Source: Enterovibrio qingdaonensis (GTDB lineage Bacteria > Pseudomonadota > Gammaproteobacteria > Enterobacterales > Vibrionaceae). Taken from it: DNA of 64,000 bases. Under the pieces are notes generated by a model. The model did not search any database, was not told the origin of the DNA, and saw only the letters and a list, made by a program, of their open reading frames with translations. The stretch is taken from positions 56,937 to 120,936 of the forward strand of contig NZ_JAJUBB010000014.1 of the NCBI RefSeq assembly GCF_028683135.1. Reading direction: 5' to 3'. Shown piece by piece: positions 8,777 through 17,070 of this stretch; the stretch's first letter is position 1, and every line of letters begins with the position of its first letter. The translations under genes and the position numbers were made by a program.

Positions 8777-9106
8777 ATGAAAGATAGATTTGTAGACCAC
8801 CATTTCACTAAGATTATCGAAGGCAGGCATGAACCATCAGTTTCGACCTTGGCTATAACATCCACTTTAAAGAAAATTGAAATTGCCAGAGAAGCCATAC
8901 TTAAATCTAGGGATGAGGATGTTGTGCAGAATGTACTTTGCTACAGCGAGGTTAAGCGAGCACTTGAGCAGTGTTTAGAATATATTAACAATCTTGACTC
9001 ATGGCTCACTTATGATGACTTTGCTATTTATCAAAATTTTGCTGAAGACAGGTTGCTGGAAGCTGAAAAAATCATAGATCAAGAATTACCAGAATTAGGT
9101 CTGTGA
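8777..9106 (+). CDS. Hypothetical 109-aa protein
   Basis: ATG 8777 follows GAGGAAG at the right distance, so this is probably a real gene. The protein is soluble, strongly charged and predicted mostly helical by eye (EIAREAILKSRDEDVVQNVL; EDRLLEAEKIIDQELPELGL). No membrane segment or known motif is visible and I do not recognise the family. It stands alone in the island cargo, upstream of a convergent membrane-protein gene. Confidence 0.65.
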   Translation: MKDRFVDHHFTKIIEGRHEPSVSTLAITSTLKKIEIAREAILKSRDEDVVQNVLCYSEVKRALEQCLEYINNLDSWLTYDDFAIYQNFAEDRLLEAEKIIDQELPELGL

Positions 9107-9267
9107 ATAACCACCGACTAGGCAGGCCATAACTGGCTAGATTCTACCTAAATACTGCTTGCCTGAACCTATAGGCTTAGTTCATCAACTCTAAGCCGTT
9201 TCTGTCCCTGAATGTGTCATTTTCCTTTTTTCTAATGCATGTAATATGTGTACAGGAACGGGGAGTA

Positions 9268-9909
9268 TCAATCTTTAGAAGCTTTGTAGTCTTCTAAGCT
9301 ATCGTAAACCAAGCATTCTCCGTTACTGGTTACTTTTACCTTCATGTAAGGCCATCTAACCTCGTCTATGCTCGATTTTTGAATTGTGAGTGCTTCTTTT
9401 AAAGTTGAGTCATAAAGAACAAGGTGAGTTGAGGTGGCAGTTATTAATCCATAGCATTTGCTTTTTCCTGACTCAGGGTTGTTAATCAAAACTGAATTTG
9501 GGAAAGATTTATTGCTTATCCATTCTGAACGCTTAACTGGTGTAGATGTATTCCAAAAGAGGAGCATAACTATCGCTCCACATAGAATTAACATTAGAGA
9601 GCTAAAGAGTCTCGGTGAAACAAGGTTTGCCCTAGATAAGTTCTTAGAAAGATATGCTTCGTACAGGTCAATAAATGCATAAAGCGTTACACCTCCGTAG
9701 ACAACAAACAATATCATTTCAGGGTATCTAAACAATATCATCGGGAGATCGGATGGTTGAGCTATGGTGAGATACTCAACGCCAAAATATTGTAGCGTTC
9801 TCACTTCCATATACACTGCTAGTAGCTGGGATGCTACTAGCCCAATAGCGGTTAGCATCCCCCAGTTAGTTTTAATTAAATTTAGTATAGGGTTCTTGCG
9901 CAAATCCAT
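9268..9909 (-). CDS. Hypothetical membrane protein (three predicted segments)
   Basis: The 213-aa protein has hydrophobic segments at about residues 15-35 (MLTAIGLVASQLLAVYM), 62-82 (MILFVVYGGVTLYAFIDLY) and 103-122 (LFSSLMLILCGAIVMLLFW). A soluble C-terminal domain of about 90 residues follows (CYGLITATSTHLVLYDSTL; SIDEVRWPYMKVKV). I do not recognise the family. The arrangement, a few membrane helices plus a small beta-rich domain, occurs in many accessory proteins, so it gives no function by itself. Its promoter would lie between 9909 and the terminator at 9977. Confidence 0.65.
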   Translation of the reverse strand: MDLRKNPILNLIKTNWGMLTAIGLVASQLLAVYMEVRTLQYFGVEYLTIAQPSDLPMILFRYPEMILFVVYGGVTLYAFIDLYEAYLSKNLSRANLVSPRLFSSLMLILCGAIVMLLFWNTSTPVKRSEWISNKSFPNSVLINNPESGKSKCYGLITATSTHLVLYDSTLKEALTIQKSSIDEVRWPYMKVKVTSNGECLVYDSLEDYKASKD

Positions 9910-9976
9910 TGTCTATAGCCCACTTGTTGAAAGTGCATTTTGCCTGCCCAGTTATTTCTGATGTGGATAAAAAATA

Positions 9977-10006
9977 ACCCCCGCTCCTTTTTCAAGGAGT
10001 GGGGGT
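9977..10006 (-). terminator. Hairpin terminator, leftward
   Basis: ACCCCCGCTCC (9977-9987) pairs with GGAGTGGGGGT (9996-10006) around an 8-base loop, with one G-T pair. On the minus strand it is followed by TTATTTTTT. It would end leftward transcripts coming from the recombinase operon before the membrane-protein gene. Confidence 0.75.
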
Positions 10007-10020
10007 ATTTCCGTCTTTAA

Positions 10021-10532
10021 CTACACTAGCGGTTTAGCAGTTGGTTGATGATGACCTTTAGCAAGGCGGAACATACCAGTTTTGCTAATTCCTCTTTCCA
10101 TTTTGGATAAATGGACAATGCAGTATCCTCTGGTCAGAGGAAGACTAAGCTAACCGACCTTATCCCTTATATTCGCCTAAGGTTGGTTATCCGCTTTGTT
10201 TGGAAGGGCGCGCTTAGGCTTCCGGTTAGGGATGCCTGACGACACCACTCGCTACAGACTGACTCGGCCAAAAATATGGCCTATGGCTTTAGGTGCGTTT
10301 TGAGGGCTTACGGAGGGATAAGAATCACAGCCAGCCTGTACAAATTGCAACACTAAATTTGGGTACAATCATCCTGATTATGATCCCGCGTCCTTGGCGG
10401 TGTACACCGAGCCTACTTTTGCACATCCTTTCAAACTACCGTGTATTATATTTGAACATAAGCAGCTTGTAAAACAACGACATACACTCTACCATTAAAA
10501 CTGTTTGGAAGGGCGCGTAAGTGTCTTAGAAT
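10021..10532. ncRNA. Hairpin-rich non-coding region, possible structured RNA
   Basis: About 510 bases without a convincing gene hold a row of strong inverted repeats: TCCATTT/AAATGGA (10097-10115), TCCTCT/AGAGGA (10126-10141), AACCGACCTTA/TAAGGTTGGTT (10152-10188, one G-T), GGCCA/TGGCC around 10266-10282 and CGGTGTACACCG (10398-10409). A plus-strand terminator follows at 10533-10560. The region could be a plus-strand RNA gene, or the structured 3' untranslated end of the leftward recombinase mRNA. The 16 bases TGTTTGGAAGGGCGCG occur twice (10197-10212 and 10502-10517). I do not recognise a known RNA family. Confidence 0.45.
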
Positions 10533-10560
10533 AGCCTCCGAGCACCAGTCGGGGGCTTTT
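10533..10560 (+). terminator. Rightward terminator without an upstream plus-strand gene
   Basis: AGCCTCCGA (10533-10541), a 7-base loop, TCGGGGGCT (10549-10557) and TTTT form a standard intrinsic terminator reading rightward. The nearest plus-strand gene ends at 9106, which hints at an unannotated plus-strand transcript in 10021-10532. Confidence 0.75.
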
Positions 10561-10586
10561 CATTCACCCAGCTATAGTCTTTCACG

Positions 10587-10754
10587 TTATTGGGTAGGTG
10601 GCTTATTCGAAGAGTTACTATCCAACTGCTGCTCTAAAATACTCTTTATTTTTGAAAGCTCTAAATACCCTAGATCACCACAAATGCCGCTCATCTCTCT
10701 ATTTACGAGATTCAGTAAGGTTTGCACCTGATCCTTAGTTAGATTTAATTCCAT
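10587..10754 (-). CDS. Small helical protein, last gene of the recombinase operon
   Basis: ATG at 10754 has a good ribosome-binding site (AAAGGAG) and gives 55 aa (MELNLTKDQVQTLLNLVNRE, then a second helix and a polar tail). The gene starts 17 bases after the stop of the 492-aa recombinase, so it is cotranscribed with it. Two amphipathic helices suggest a helix-loop-helix or dimerising accessory protein. GInt islands also end their recombinase operon with a small helical protein (GinD); correspondence with that is a guess from position and size. Confidence 0.65.
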   Translation of the reverse strand: MELNLTKDQVQTLLNLVNREMSGICGDLGYLELSKIKSILEQQLDSNSSNKPPTQ

Positions 10755-10771
10755 TTTGACTCCTTTCAGGG

Positions 10772-12250
10772 TTAACACTGTGCAGCTAATGCACTCTTTG
10801 CTTGTTTTAGCTTCAGCCCTTCTTCTAGCTCCGCAACATAGTCCTCCCCTAGTTGTGAAACCAAGTGTTCTCTAGCTACGCTATCAAAACCTCCTTCCGT
10901 AGCTGGTTTGTCTGCTTCATATAGCTCAGCCTCGGCAAGTTCCACATAGTGGAGCATTGTATTGATAGTGGCATGTCCAGTTAATCCTTGAATTCGCTTG
11001 AGGATTAGGCAGGCAAGTTGCGTTCCACCCATGTTGCTTTTGAGGGCTTTAAGCTGCTGAAGAGTTAAAAGCGTAATAAAGCGATGTCGGAAAAGGTGAG
11101 GGTTTCGTTTGTGCTTACTTTTATATTTCCTGTTGAAAATTTCATAAAACAGGCTGGAAATCATTGCTCCTGTCATCGGCAAATGAGAACGGTGATGGAC
11201 AAACAATTTTCCAAATTTTGCACGATTCACCTTGGCAAGACCTTCGTTAGCCCGGTCTAACTCATTGAGAATATAGTCGTCATAGAATCGGACTAGGTAT
11301 TGTGCTGCGGTAAATGAAATAGGAACAATCCGAAACGTGTCTTTGTTCTTGCCTTTGGTTGTTTTAATTTTAATCCAAACAAATTGGGCGTTGCCGCCGC
11401 CAAGAGCCGACTTTCGATAAATAGCTTCAGCGGCCTTCAAGCTCTTCGTATCAACAGTGAGTTTGTTTAGTCTCACAATATCATCGAGATCTACCGCTTT
11501 ACTGGCTAATGATGCATTCAACTGAGCGCGTAAGACCTCAACTGTATGAGCGTCTATATTGGCGGCTTCGCTTACACGAATGCCTGTCGCTTCAAGTAAA
11601 CCAATAAGTGTCGAAAAAAATTCAAACAGAAATTCTTCACCTTCATCTTCCAATGCGTCCAAATCATCGTAAAGACTTTCAATTGCAGCTTCGGTTATTG
11701 GGAATCTGCTGCCGTAGTCTTCACCATGAGGTATGCAGTCATGATGTAAGAAGCTCTTCTTACTATAAGAGGTGGTTTTACGTTGAGCGTTGACTAGCCC
11801 TTTTGAGGAGAAGTGACCATCAAGGTTGGCGATAGCAATCAAGGTATAACCCAAATGGTAGTCATTTTGGATGAATTCCAAAAAACGCAAAGCCATCCTG
11901 ACCCTCTTACCAATAGCGTTTCGGTTAAGGCCAATATCGTCTTCTATGTATCGGACGAAATCATAAAAGTGTGCATCAGTTACAGTCCCAACAGATACAG
12001 GCTTTCCTTGCATGTCGCCATGCTTCCAATTCTCATAACACTCCAAGTATTCAAGAAAGTAGCGAATAAAACCTTTGGCACCCTTTTTAGAGGCTTTTGG
12101 TATTTTGTTGGACATTAAGAAGTCTGTAGCAAACCAATTGACGTCGCCATTCCCATACAAAAACAAACATGACTCTTCATCGTTATGGATGTCAGATTCA
12201 CTTGCGGAAGGAAGGGGCTTAATGTCGATTTTTAAACTGACCATTGTCAT
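10772..12250 (-). CDS. Tyrosine recombinase/integrase, catalytically complete (third of three)
   Basis: The 492-aa protein carries the whole tyrosine-recombinase signature: Arg225 in ATGIRVSEA, Lys near residue 299 in KTTKGKNKD, His385 and Arg388 in HLFRHRF, His426 in LTGHATI and the nucleophile Tyr435 in MLHYVE. The N-terminal 180 residues form a core-binding-type domain (FIRYFLEYLECYENW). It should cut and rejoin DNA at the attachment sites. ATG 12250 directly abuts the stop of the upstream gene, so translation is coupled. Confidence 0.92.
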   Translation of the reverse strand: MTMVSLKIDIKPLPSASESDIHNDEESCLFLYGNGDVNWFATDFLMSNKIPKASKKGAKGFIRYFLEYLECYENWKHGDMQGKPVSVGTVTDAHFYDFVRYIEDDIGLNRNAIGKRVRMALRFLEFIQNDYHLGYTLIAIANLDGHFSSKGLVNAQRKTTSYSKKSFLHHDCIPHGEDYGSRFPITEAAIESLYDDLDALEDEGEEFLFEFFSTLIGLLEATGIRVSEAANIDAHTVEVLRAQLNASLASKAVDLDDIVRLNKLTVDTKSLKAAEAIYRKSALGGGNAQFVWIKIKTTKGKNKDTFRIVPISFTAAQYLVRFYDDYILNELDRANEGLAKVNRAKFGKLFVHHRSHLPMTGAMISSLFYEIFNRKYKSKHKRNPHLFRHRFITLLTLQQLKALKSNMGGTQLACLILKRIQGLTGHATINTMLHYVELAEAELYEADKPATEGGFDSVAREHLVSQLGEDYVAELEEGLKLKQAKSALAAQC

Positions 12251-12970
12251 CTACCGTTTCCCCAAAATCGGCACAACTTTGTCTTCACTGTCACCAAATA
12301 CTTGATCAAACTCGCGAGACAACTCGTTTAGGTTTGATATCGTTTTCTCGATCGCAGGCTTAATGAACTCTCTAACTTTACAGAGTTCATTTTGGTGTTC
12401 ATCAAAGTAAGCCTTTAACGTACGTGAGGCGTGACTATCTCTTTCCCTGATAAGGGAGATTAGGGTGTTGTTTGCGCGGCGTTGCTTTAACAGTTCCTTG
12501 GCTAAAGACTCAATTAGAACTGCCTGCTCCTTAATCGTATCCCTCAGTTCCCCTTTAGTTTTTGCTTTTGAGCTGTTAGGACAAGAATCAAAAGCCACAT
12601 CATCACTCTGCTCTAACGGGACGCGTGGCATTTCGAGCTTACATTTCAACTCTTCTATTTTCAGCAGCAAGTAGTCCTTGCAGTCCATAACTGCCGATTC
12701 AGAACCTTCAAATGAAGGATCTATATCGACAATCGGAATATCTTTCTTAGAGAGGATGGATTGATAAGTGCGCTTCTCTATTTCGCCCCCATCAGAATAC
12801 GCTAACAGTTTTAGCAGGCCAGTATGTGCGGTAAACCCATCAGGTACACCATTCTCAATGAAGTCATTTAGAAGGTTTACACGGAGCTTAACTTGCTCAA
12901 GAGTTGCTGCTCGTTTCTTTGTCGCGTTGTGGTTCGGGGATAATGCCTTACTCTGATGTTTCTTCATCAC
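12251..12970 (-). CDS. Coiled-coil accessory protein in the recombinase operon
   Basis: The 239-aa protein has no recombinase motifs. It is Lys/Glu/Leu-rich with long helices (KGELRDTIKEQAVLIESLAK; CKVREFIKPAIEKTISNLNE) suggestive of a coiled coil, and a basic N-terminus (KKHQSKALSPNHNATKKRAA). It overlaps the 675-aa recombinase gene by 23 bases and abuts the next recombinase gene. It is therefore part of the integration machinery, perhaps a directionality factor or assembly protein. I cannot assign a family. Confidence 0.75.
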   Translation of the reverse strand: MMKKHQSKALSPNHNATKKRAATLEQVKLRVNLLNDFIENGVPDGFTAHTGLLKLLAYSDGGEIEKRTYQSILSKKDIPIVDIDPSFEGSESAVMDCKDYLLLKIEELKCKLEMPRVPLEQSDDVAFDSCPNSSKAKTKGELRDTIKEQAVLIESLAKELLKQRRANNTLISLIRERDSHASRTLKAYFDEHQNELCKVREFIKPAIEKTISNLNELSREFDQVFGDSEDKVVPILGKR

Positions 12971-14975
12971 TAATGTCCATCCATAGAATTACTTTGCCCG
13001 AAGCATCGGTGTAGTTATAAATTTTTGCGCCAGAGAGAATCTGCTCTCTAATAAACTCTCTAGCCACGTCATCGGACTGATTGTTGAACATGATATTCAG
13101 ATTAGATTTGATGGTGTCTTCAACCTGTGATGTGTCGACATTACTTTTGTAAATGGCATCCAATACACATTGGGCTTCTTCTTCTGACAAGTGTTCGTTG
13201 CCCACTTCTTCTAGCAAATAATGCCAAGTCTCCTCTGTACTCCGGTGTCCCATTAGCCAAGAAAGTGCAGGGAAGTCACTAATGTCGGAAAGTGCATAAA
13301 AGGCACGTGCGGCGAAACGCCTTAGAACGTGCGTTCGAGTTAGATAGAAGCGGGACTCAACGCCATTAACAATTTCTGTTGGAACTTGAATGAAGTCTGC
13401 GAACGCTTGCAGATAGCCAGTAATTTTAGCTCGATTCATTTTCTGGTTCTTAGGGAACCCCCCTTTACCAGTTGATGTGTGGTTTGAAGGGAAGAGAAAT
13501 GGGTCTTCATGTTCAGCGTAGTAATGACTATTCGCTTCAGCTAAGCATGTAATGCCTTCAAATAACACATGAGGTATTGGTCGCCCAGTAACCAGAGTCG
13601 AGTTATCAGTTGGTGCGGATTTTCGGATTCCAAAGAACAGCTCATACCCCCCCCAAAGGCCATGCTCTAAGCTAGACTCTTTTAGCTCAAGTATTTCCGA
13701 AACACGCTTTATACAGAAGGTGTGAGCGAGAATATAGGTTGCCGCCAGTAGCATTTTGTACCCGAATAACACAGTAACATTTTCGCGAAGCTCCTTAGGT
13801 GAAGAGCCTGTGGGCAGATCGTTGTACCTAGTTACCTTAAAGTCTCTAGTGAACCCGTTGTCAGGAATGACAACCTTGTGAGGGCAACGGCCTTCGAAAA
13901 TATAATCGCGGCGAAACTTGGGGTTTTCTTTGTGGATTCTATTGAGCTGAAATTCACAGTTTTTCTTTGTTTCTACAATGTCCTCCCCATAAACAGTAAC
14001 TATCCGAATTGCTTCATCCAAATAATACAGGGCGGTCTGCGTCGGAATGTTTGGCGTGCGCTCTTTTGGCCTTATGTATGTGTTCGCAAAGGATTCAGTT
14101 ACCGTAACAGTAGGATTGCAGTAATTGACCAGTTCAGGTAGGTAGTGTGAATACCTCTTCAATAGGTTTGGGGCTTTAATCAAGCAATCAAAAGTGTTAT
14201 CGCCAACCGTTGCCTCCTTTCCGGTGAATGACATCGGGCATGAGTTCGGGAACTCAGTAACTTTACGGTTAGATCTGACTGTGATTGCTAAGGGTAGGTC
14301 AGGAAACAGCTCATTTAACTTTTCAGAAATTAAATGCCTTGTGAAGCTCGACACGCGAACTTTCGACACTCCGAGCTTTTCCAAAAAGCGTCCAATTGAT
14401 AATTCAGCTTCGTCATCTGAGTTAACGCCAAAAAGATGCGTGATAGTTTCGCTATCCATCAGTGATATTTTATTAAGAATAAGCTCAGTGAAACCTGTTG
14501 CCTTATCCGCTCTCCCTGTCGCAATTTCCAAGTGGAATTTCTTTATGTCTGAGGTGGTCAAAAGACTGAATCCTTCTTTGCACACCGCATCCTCGCCGTA
14601 TTCTTTGATTAGGAATATTGCTAATGTTTTGAGAGCAGTTGCGTTCTCAACCATGCTTGCAAAACGAGTCAGCAAGGTTTTTCCACCATCTTCTGTTGCT
14701 AAATGCCCCGTTCTGCTCAACGCGAGCACTTTCTTTATAGCGTTAGTTACGATCAGATACTTTTCGTCTCTCAGCGTACCGCCTGTAGCTGGGATATAGT
14801 CATCGAAAGAGATATACGGCAGGTTTTCAGCATCAGACCCATCGTTAATGAACCACACATGGTCATTGAAGTTACTAACGAGCCATGAAAAGCACCAATT
14901 TTGGGTGTCATCAGACTTATAAGACCAATCCGCGCCCTCACGCAGAGCGTCATTGGTGATATTAATTAGAGCCAC
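12948..14975 (-). CDS. Large tyrosine recombinase, catalytically complete (second of three)
   Basis: This 675-aa protein has a long N-terminal region (about 400 residues) and a C-terminal catalytic domain. The domain shows Arg424 in CIKRVSEIL, His549 and Arg552 in THVLRRFAARAF, His577 in LMGHRSTEE and Tyr586 in WHYLLEE, a full active-site set. The length is well above simple integrases and fits the large partners of multi-recombinase elements. It overlaps the upstream gene by 14 bases and the downstream gene by 23 bases. Confidence 0.9.
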   Translation of the reverse strand: MALINITNDALREGADWSYKSDDTQNWCFSWLVSNFNDHVWFINDGSDAENLPYISFDDYIPATGGTLRDEKYLIVTNAIKKVLALSRTGHLATEDGGKTLLTRFASMVENATALKTLAIFLIKEYGEDAVCKEGFSLLTTSDIKKFHLEIATGRADKATGFTELILNKISLMDSETITHLFGVNSDDEAELSIGRFLEKLGVSKVRVSSFTRHLISEKLNELFPDLPLAITVRSNRKVTEFPNSCPMSFTGKEATVGDNTFDCLIKAPNLLKRYSHYLPELVNYCNPTVTVTESFANTYIRPKERTPNIPTQTALYYLDEAIRIVTVYGEDIVETKKNCEFQLNRIHKENPKFRRDYIFEGRCPHKVVIPDNGFTRDFKVTRYNDLPTGSSPKELRENVTVLFGYKMLLAATYILAHTFCIKRVSEILELKESSLEHGLWGGYELFFGIRKSAPTDNSTLVTGRPIPHVLFEGITCLAEANSHYYAEHEDPFLFPSNHTSTGKGGFPKNQKMNRAKITGYLQAFADFIQVPTEIVNGVESRFYLTRTHVLRRFAARAFYALSDISDFPALSWLMGHRSTEETWHYLLEEVGNEHLSEEEAQCVLDAIYKSNVDTSQVEDTIKSNLNIMFNNQSDDVAREFIREQILSGAKIYNYTDASGKVILWMDISDEETSE

Positions 14976-16908
14976 AACCGACCTCTTGCTTGGTTATTTT
15001 TATGTCAGAATAACTTCCAGTTTTTTTCTCGTAGAGTAGGTCGCCTTTGTGCACAGTGCGTTTTAGCCTCCTATCTGGATGCGTTCGCAAATGATCACTC
15101 AAAGCCTGATACACGTAGGACAATTCCTTGATGCTGTCATCCACAGACTCGCCCGACTCTATGCGTTGCATCTCAATTACATGACAAGCCTTCATTACAG
15201 CTATGTTCTCTGGACAGATGTTTAGGGTAACTCTTGCTTTGCTGGCTGCGTTGGATTTCTCATTGTTAGCAGATGCGGTTTTCATTACCGTCTTCCAATG
15301 AGGAATACGCTTCTCTAGGCGCGACAAATACTCGTTTAACTCTGCTTGATCTGTCAGGTTTAGAGCCTTAATTTGGTAATCCTGCCCATCAGTAGCACTC
15401 GCGACCAAAATATTTTGGAACCGTCTAACGCGCTGATTGTAAACCGCCAACTGTAGCTCTTTAGGTAGGTAATTCCTTATAGACACCGCTTCAGAGTTTC
15501 CAAGATATTTCGCTGCAACAGCAGGGTTGCCACCACTCTCATACCAGCGAATGACACCTTCTGTTGCCCTAAGTTTTTTTGCGTTAGGGTTGGCGTTTAG
15601 CACTTCATTAATACACTCAACTGTCAAACCTTCACACCAACTCGGATCTTGCTCTAAGAGGTCTTTTGCTTCTTCCAAAAGTCGAACGAAACCATCCTTA
15701 AATGCCATATCACTTATAGGCATGATTTTATTGGCGTCTGTATTTGTCTGGTACAAAAACAGGCGTTTGGCAGTGTTTCCCGACACGAGAGAACGGTGAT
15801 GTGATGTTGCGTTGGCTAGGTAGTTAAAAGCCTGCTCAATGAAGGGGGTGCTAGTCACATGTTTTAGGTGGCGTTTAAAATGCGCCTTGGCTCTAGCCTT
15901 ATGATAACCGACTCGAAACCCGTTTGGCGTTGCTTCGAAAATCTGATGGATGGAGCCTTGTGACGACAGCAGTAAACCACGGAGGCTGTCAACATTAATG
16001 CCGGACTCAACGATAATGATGTTGCAACAAGCAACAGCAGATAGTGTAGATAAACCAAAGTGCTCCCGAAGCTCATATTGGTTCTTTGAAAACTTGTAAA
16101 GATGGCTCCCCCCACCAGAAAAATGACGATCAACGTATCCACTCTTACAATGCCAGAGGTATGCAAGCAAATTGGATTTTCCACATTCACCGTTTGGCAA
16201 ATTGGAATTAAAAAGGCTGTAGGGTTGACCCTTGCAAGATACAAGGTGTGGATGGTATAGGTGAGGGTTGTTATCAAATATGCTGCAATCTACATTGGCT
16301 ACCATATCTTCTCTAAGATTGAATCTATCTGAAGCATCGAGCAGGTAACGTTTTGATACTTTGTAGATGACATCGCGATGCTTTTTCATCGTTGATATCA
16401 AATTACCTAGGAATGTATCGACATCTGTTTCCAGAGTTAAGGTAAGGCTTTCACCCTTTCTACTCATAGATAAGTCAAAACCACCGAGAACCTTGTCTCG
16501 GGAGTTTACCGTGTCCGAGAACACCATCGTATGTAGTCGCCTTAATGGAGCAATGTGGTTTGTTTCAGGCAACCCCCCAACTGAGCGACTGCATAGCTTA
16601 GCCAATGTCACTCTCAATGCTCTGGCGTCACTAATCAATGTATGGGATTGTTTGTTTTTGACACCGCTAAAGAAATCCTCTTGCCATGCTGAGAAACAGA
16701 GCGACACATCAGTACCTGTTGTAATCCGTAAATGCCTTTCAAAGCAGAATGCGAAGAACTCTTTCAATATCCTTGTTATACGTGCTTTGTAGGCAGGCGA
16801 CTTTCCGGCAATAACACTCTCGATGGTGTTATTCATATTTGAAGCATATCTATGCGCCATGATTGTATGGCAATGAATGTCACTGACTACAGGACTAGTG
16901 CTCTTCAC
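14962..16908 (-). CDS. Large recombinase-like protein with degenerate active site (first of three)
   Basis: The 648-aa protein is first in the leftward operon. The C-terminal half aligns by eye with the tyrosine-recombinase fold, but key residues differ: box I reads ESGINVDSL (Asn305 in place of Arg), box II reads KKLRATE (Lys444 for His, Arg447 kept), and LGNSEAVSIRNYL has Asn471 for His with Tyr480 kept. It may be an architectural partner rather than an active enzyme. The start is GTG 16908 with AAGGTAAG upstream; the in-frame ATG 54 bases downstream is an alternative. It begins about 170 bases from the right end of the island. Confidence 0.8.
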   Translation of the reverse strand: MKSTSPVVSDIHCHTIMAHRYASNMNNTIESVIAGKSPAYKARITRILKEFFAFCFERHLRITTGTDVSLCFSAWQEDFFSGVKNKQSHTLISDARALRVTLAKLCSRSVGGLPETNHIAPLRRLHTMVFSDTVNSRDKVLGGFDLSMSRKGESLTLTLETDVDTFLGNLISTMKKHRDVIYKVSKRYLLDASDRFNLREDMVANVDCSIFDNNPHLYHPHLVSCKGQPYSLFNSNLPNGECGKSNLLAYLWHCKSGYVDRHFSGGGSHLYKFSKNQYELREHFGLSTLSAVACCNIIIVESGINVDSLRGLLLSSQGSIHQIFEATPNGFRVGYHKARAKAHFKRHLKHVTSTPFIEQAFNYLANATSHHRSLVSGNTAKRLFLYQTNTDANKIMPISDMAFKDGFVRLLEEAKDLLEQDPSWCEGLTVECINEVLNANPNAKKLRATEGVIRWYESGGNPAVAAKYLGNSEAVSIRNYLPKELQLAVYNQRVRRFQNILVASATDGQDYQIKALNLTDQAELNEYLSRLEKRIPHWKTVMKTASANNEKSNAASKARVTLNICPENIAVMKACHVIEMQRIESGESVDDSIKELSYVYQALSDHLRTHPDRRLKRTVHKGDLLYEKKTGSYSDIKITKQEVGCGSN

Positions 16909-16918
16909 TTGAATTTCT

Positions 16919-16959
16919 TACCTTACATATAGTTACCTTTCCTACCTTACACATGTAAC
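16919..16959. repeat. Direct repeats upstream of the recombinase operon
   Basis: TACCTTACATATAGTTAC (16919-16936) and TACCTTACACATGTAAC (16943-16959) are direct repeats spaced 24 bases apart, just before the GTG start of the first recombinase. The second contains the palindrome TTACACATGTAA. They may be an operator or recombinase arm sites; GTGTAAGG also occurs just inside the left end (6171-6178). Confidence 0.55.
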
Positions 16960-17000
16960 TGTAATCTGACTATCGGTTTTGTTGTGTTTTATGGTGGTAA

Positions 17001-17009
17001 TGGTATGAT
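17001..17009 (+). promoter_or_regulatory. Possible outward promoter (extended -10)
   Basis: TGGTATGAT at 17001-17009 fits an extended -10 element (TGn plus TATGAT) pointing rightward out of the island, toward the recA 3' fragment and recX. The -35 region upstream is poor. It is a candidate source of recX transcription now that recX is cut off from the recA promoter. Confidence 0.35.
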
Positions 17010-17070
17010 TAACAAGGATTAAGATTATTAACATCTGCGTCATATGTCGTTCGTTATACATTTATGCTTT

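Noticed and set aside
10021..10101. Minus-strand 26-aa frame (MERGISKTGMFRLAKGHHQ...)
   Set aside because: It overlaps a strong hairpin, lacks a ribosome-binding site and has no recognised family; kept only as part of the structured region.
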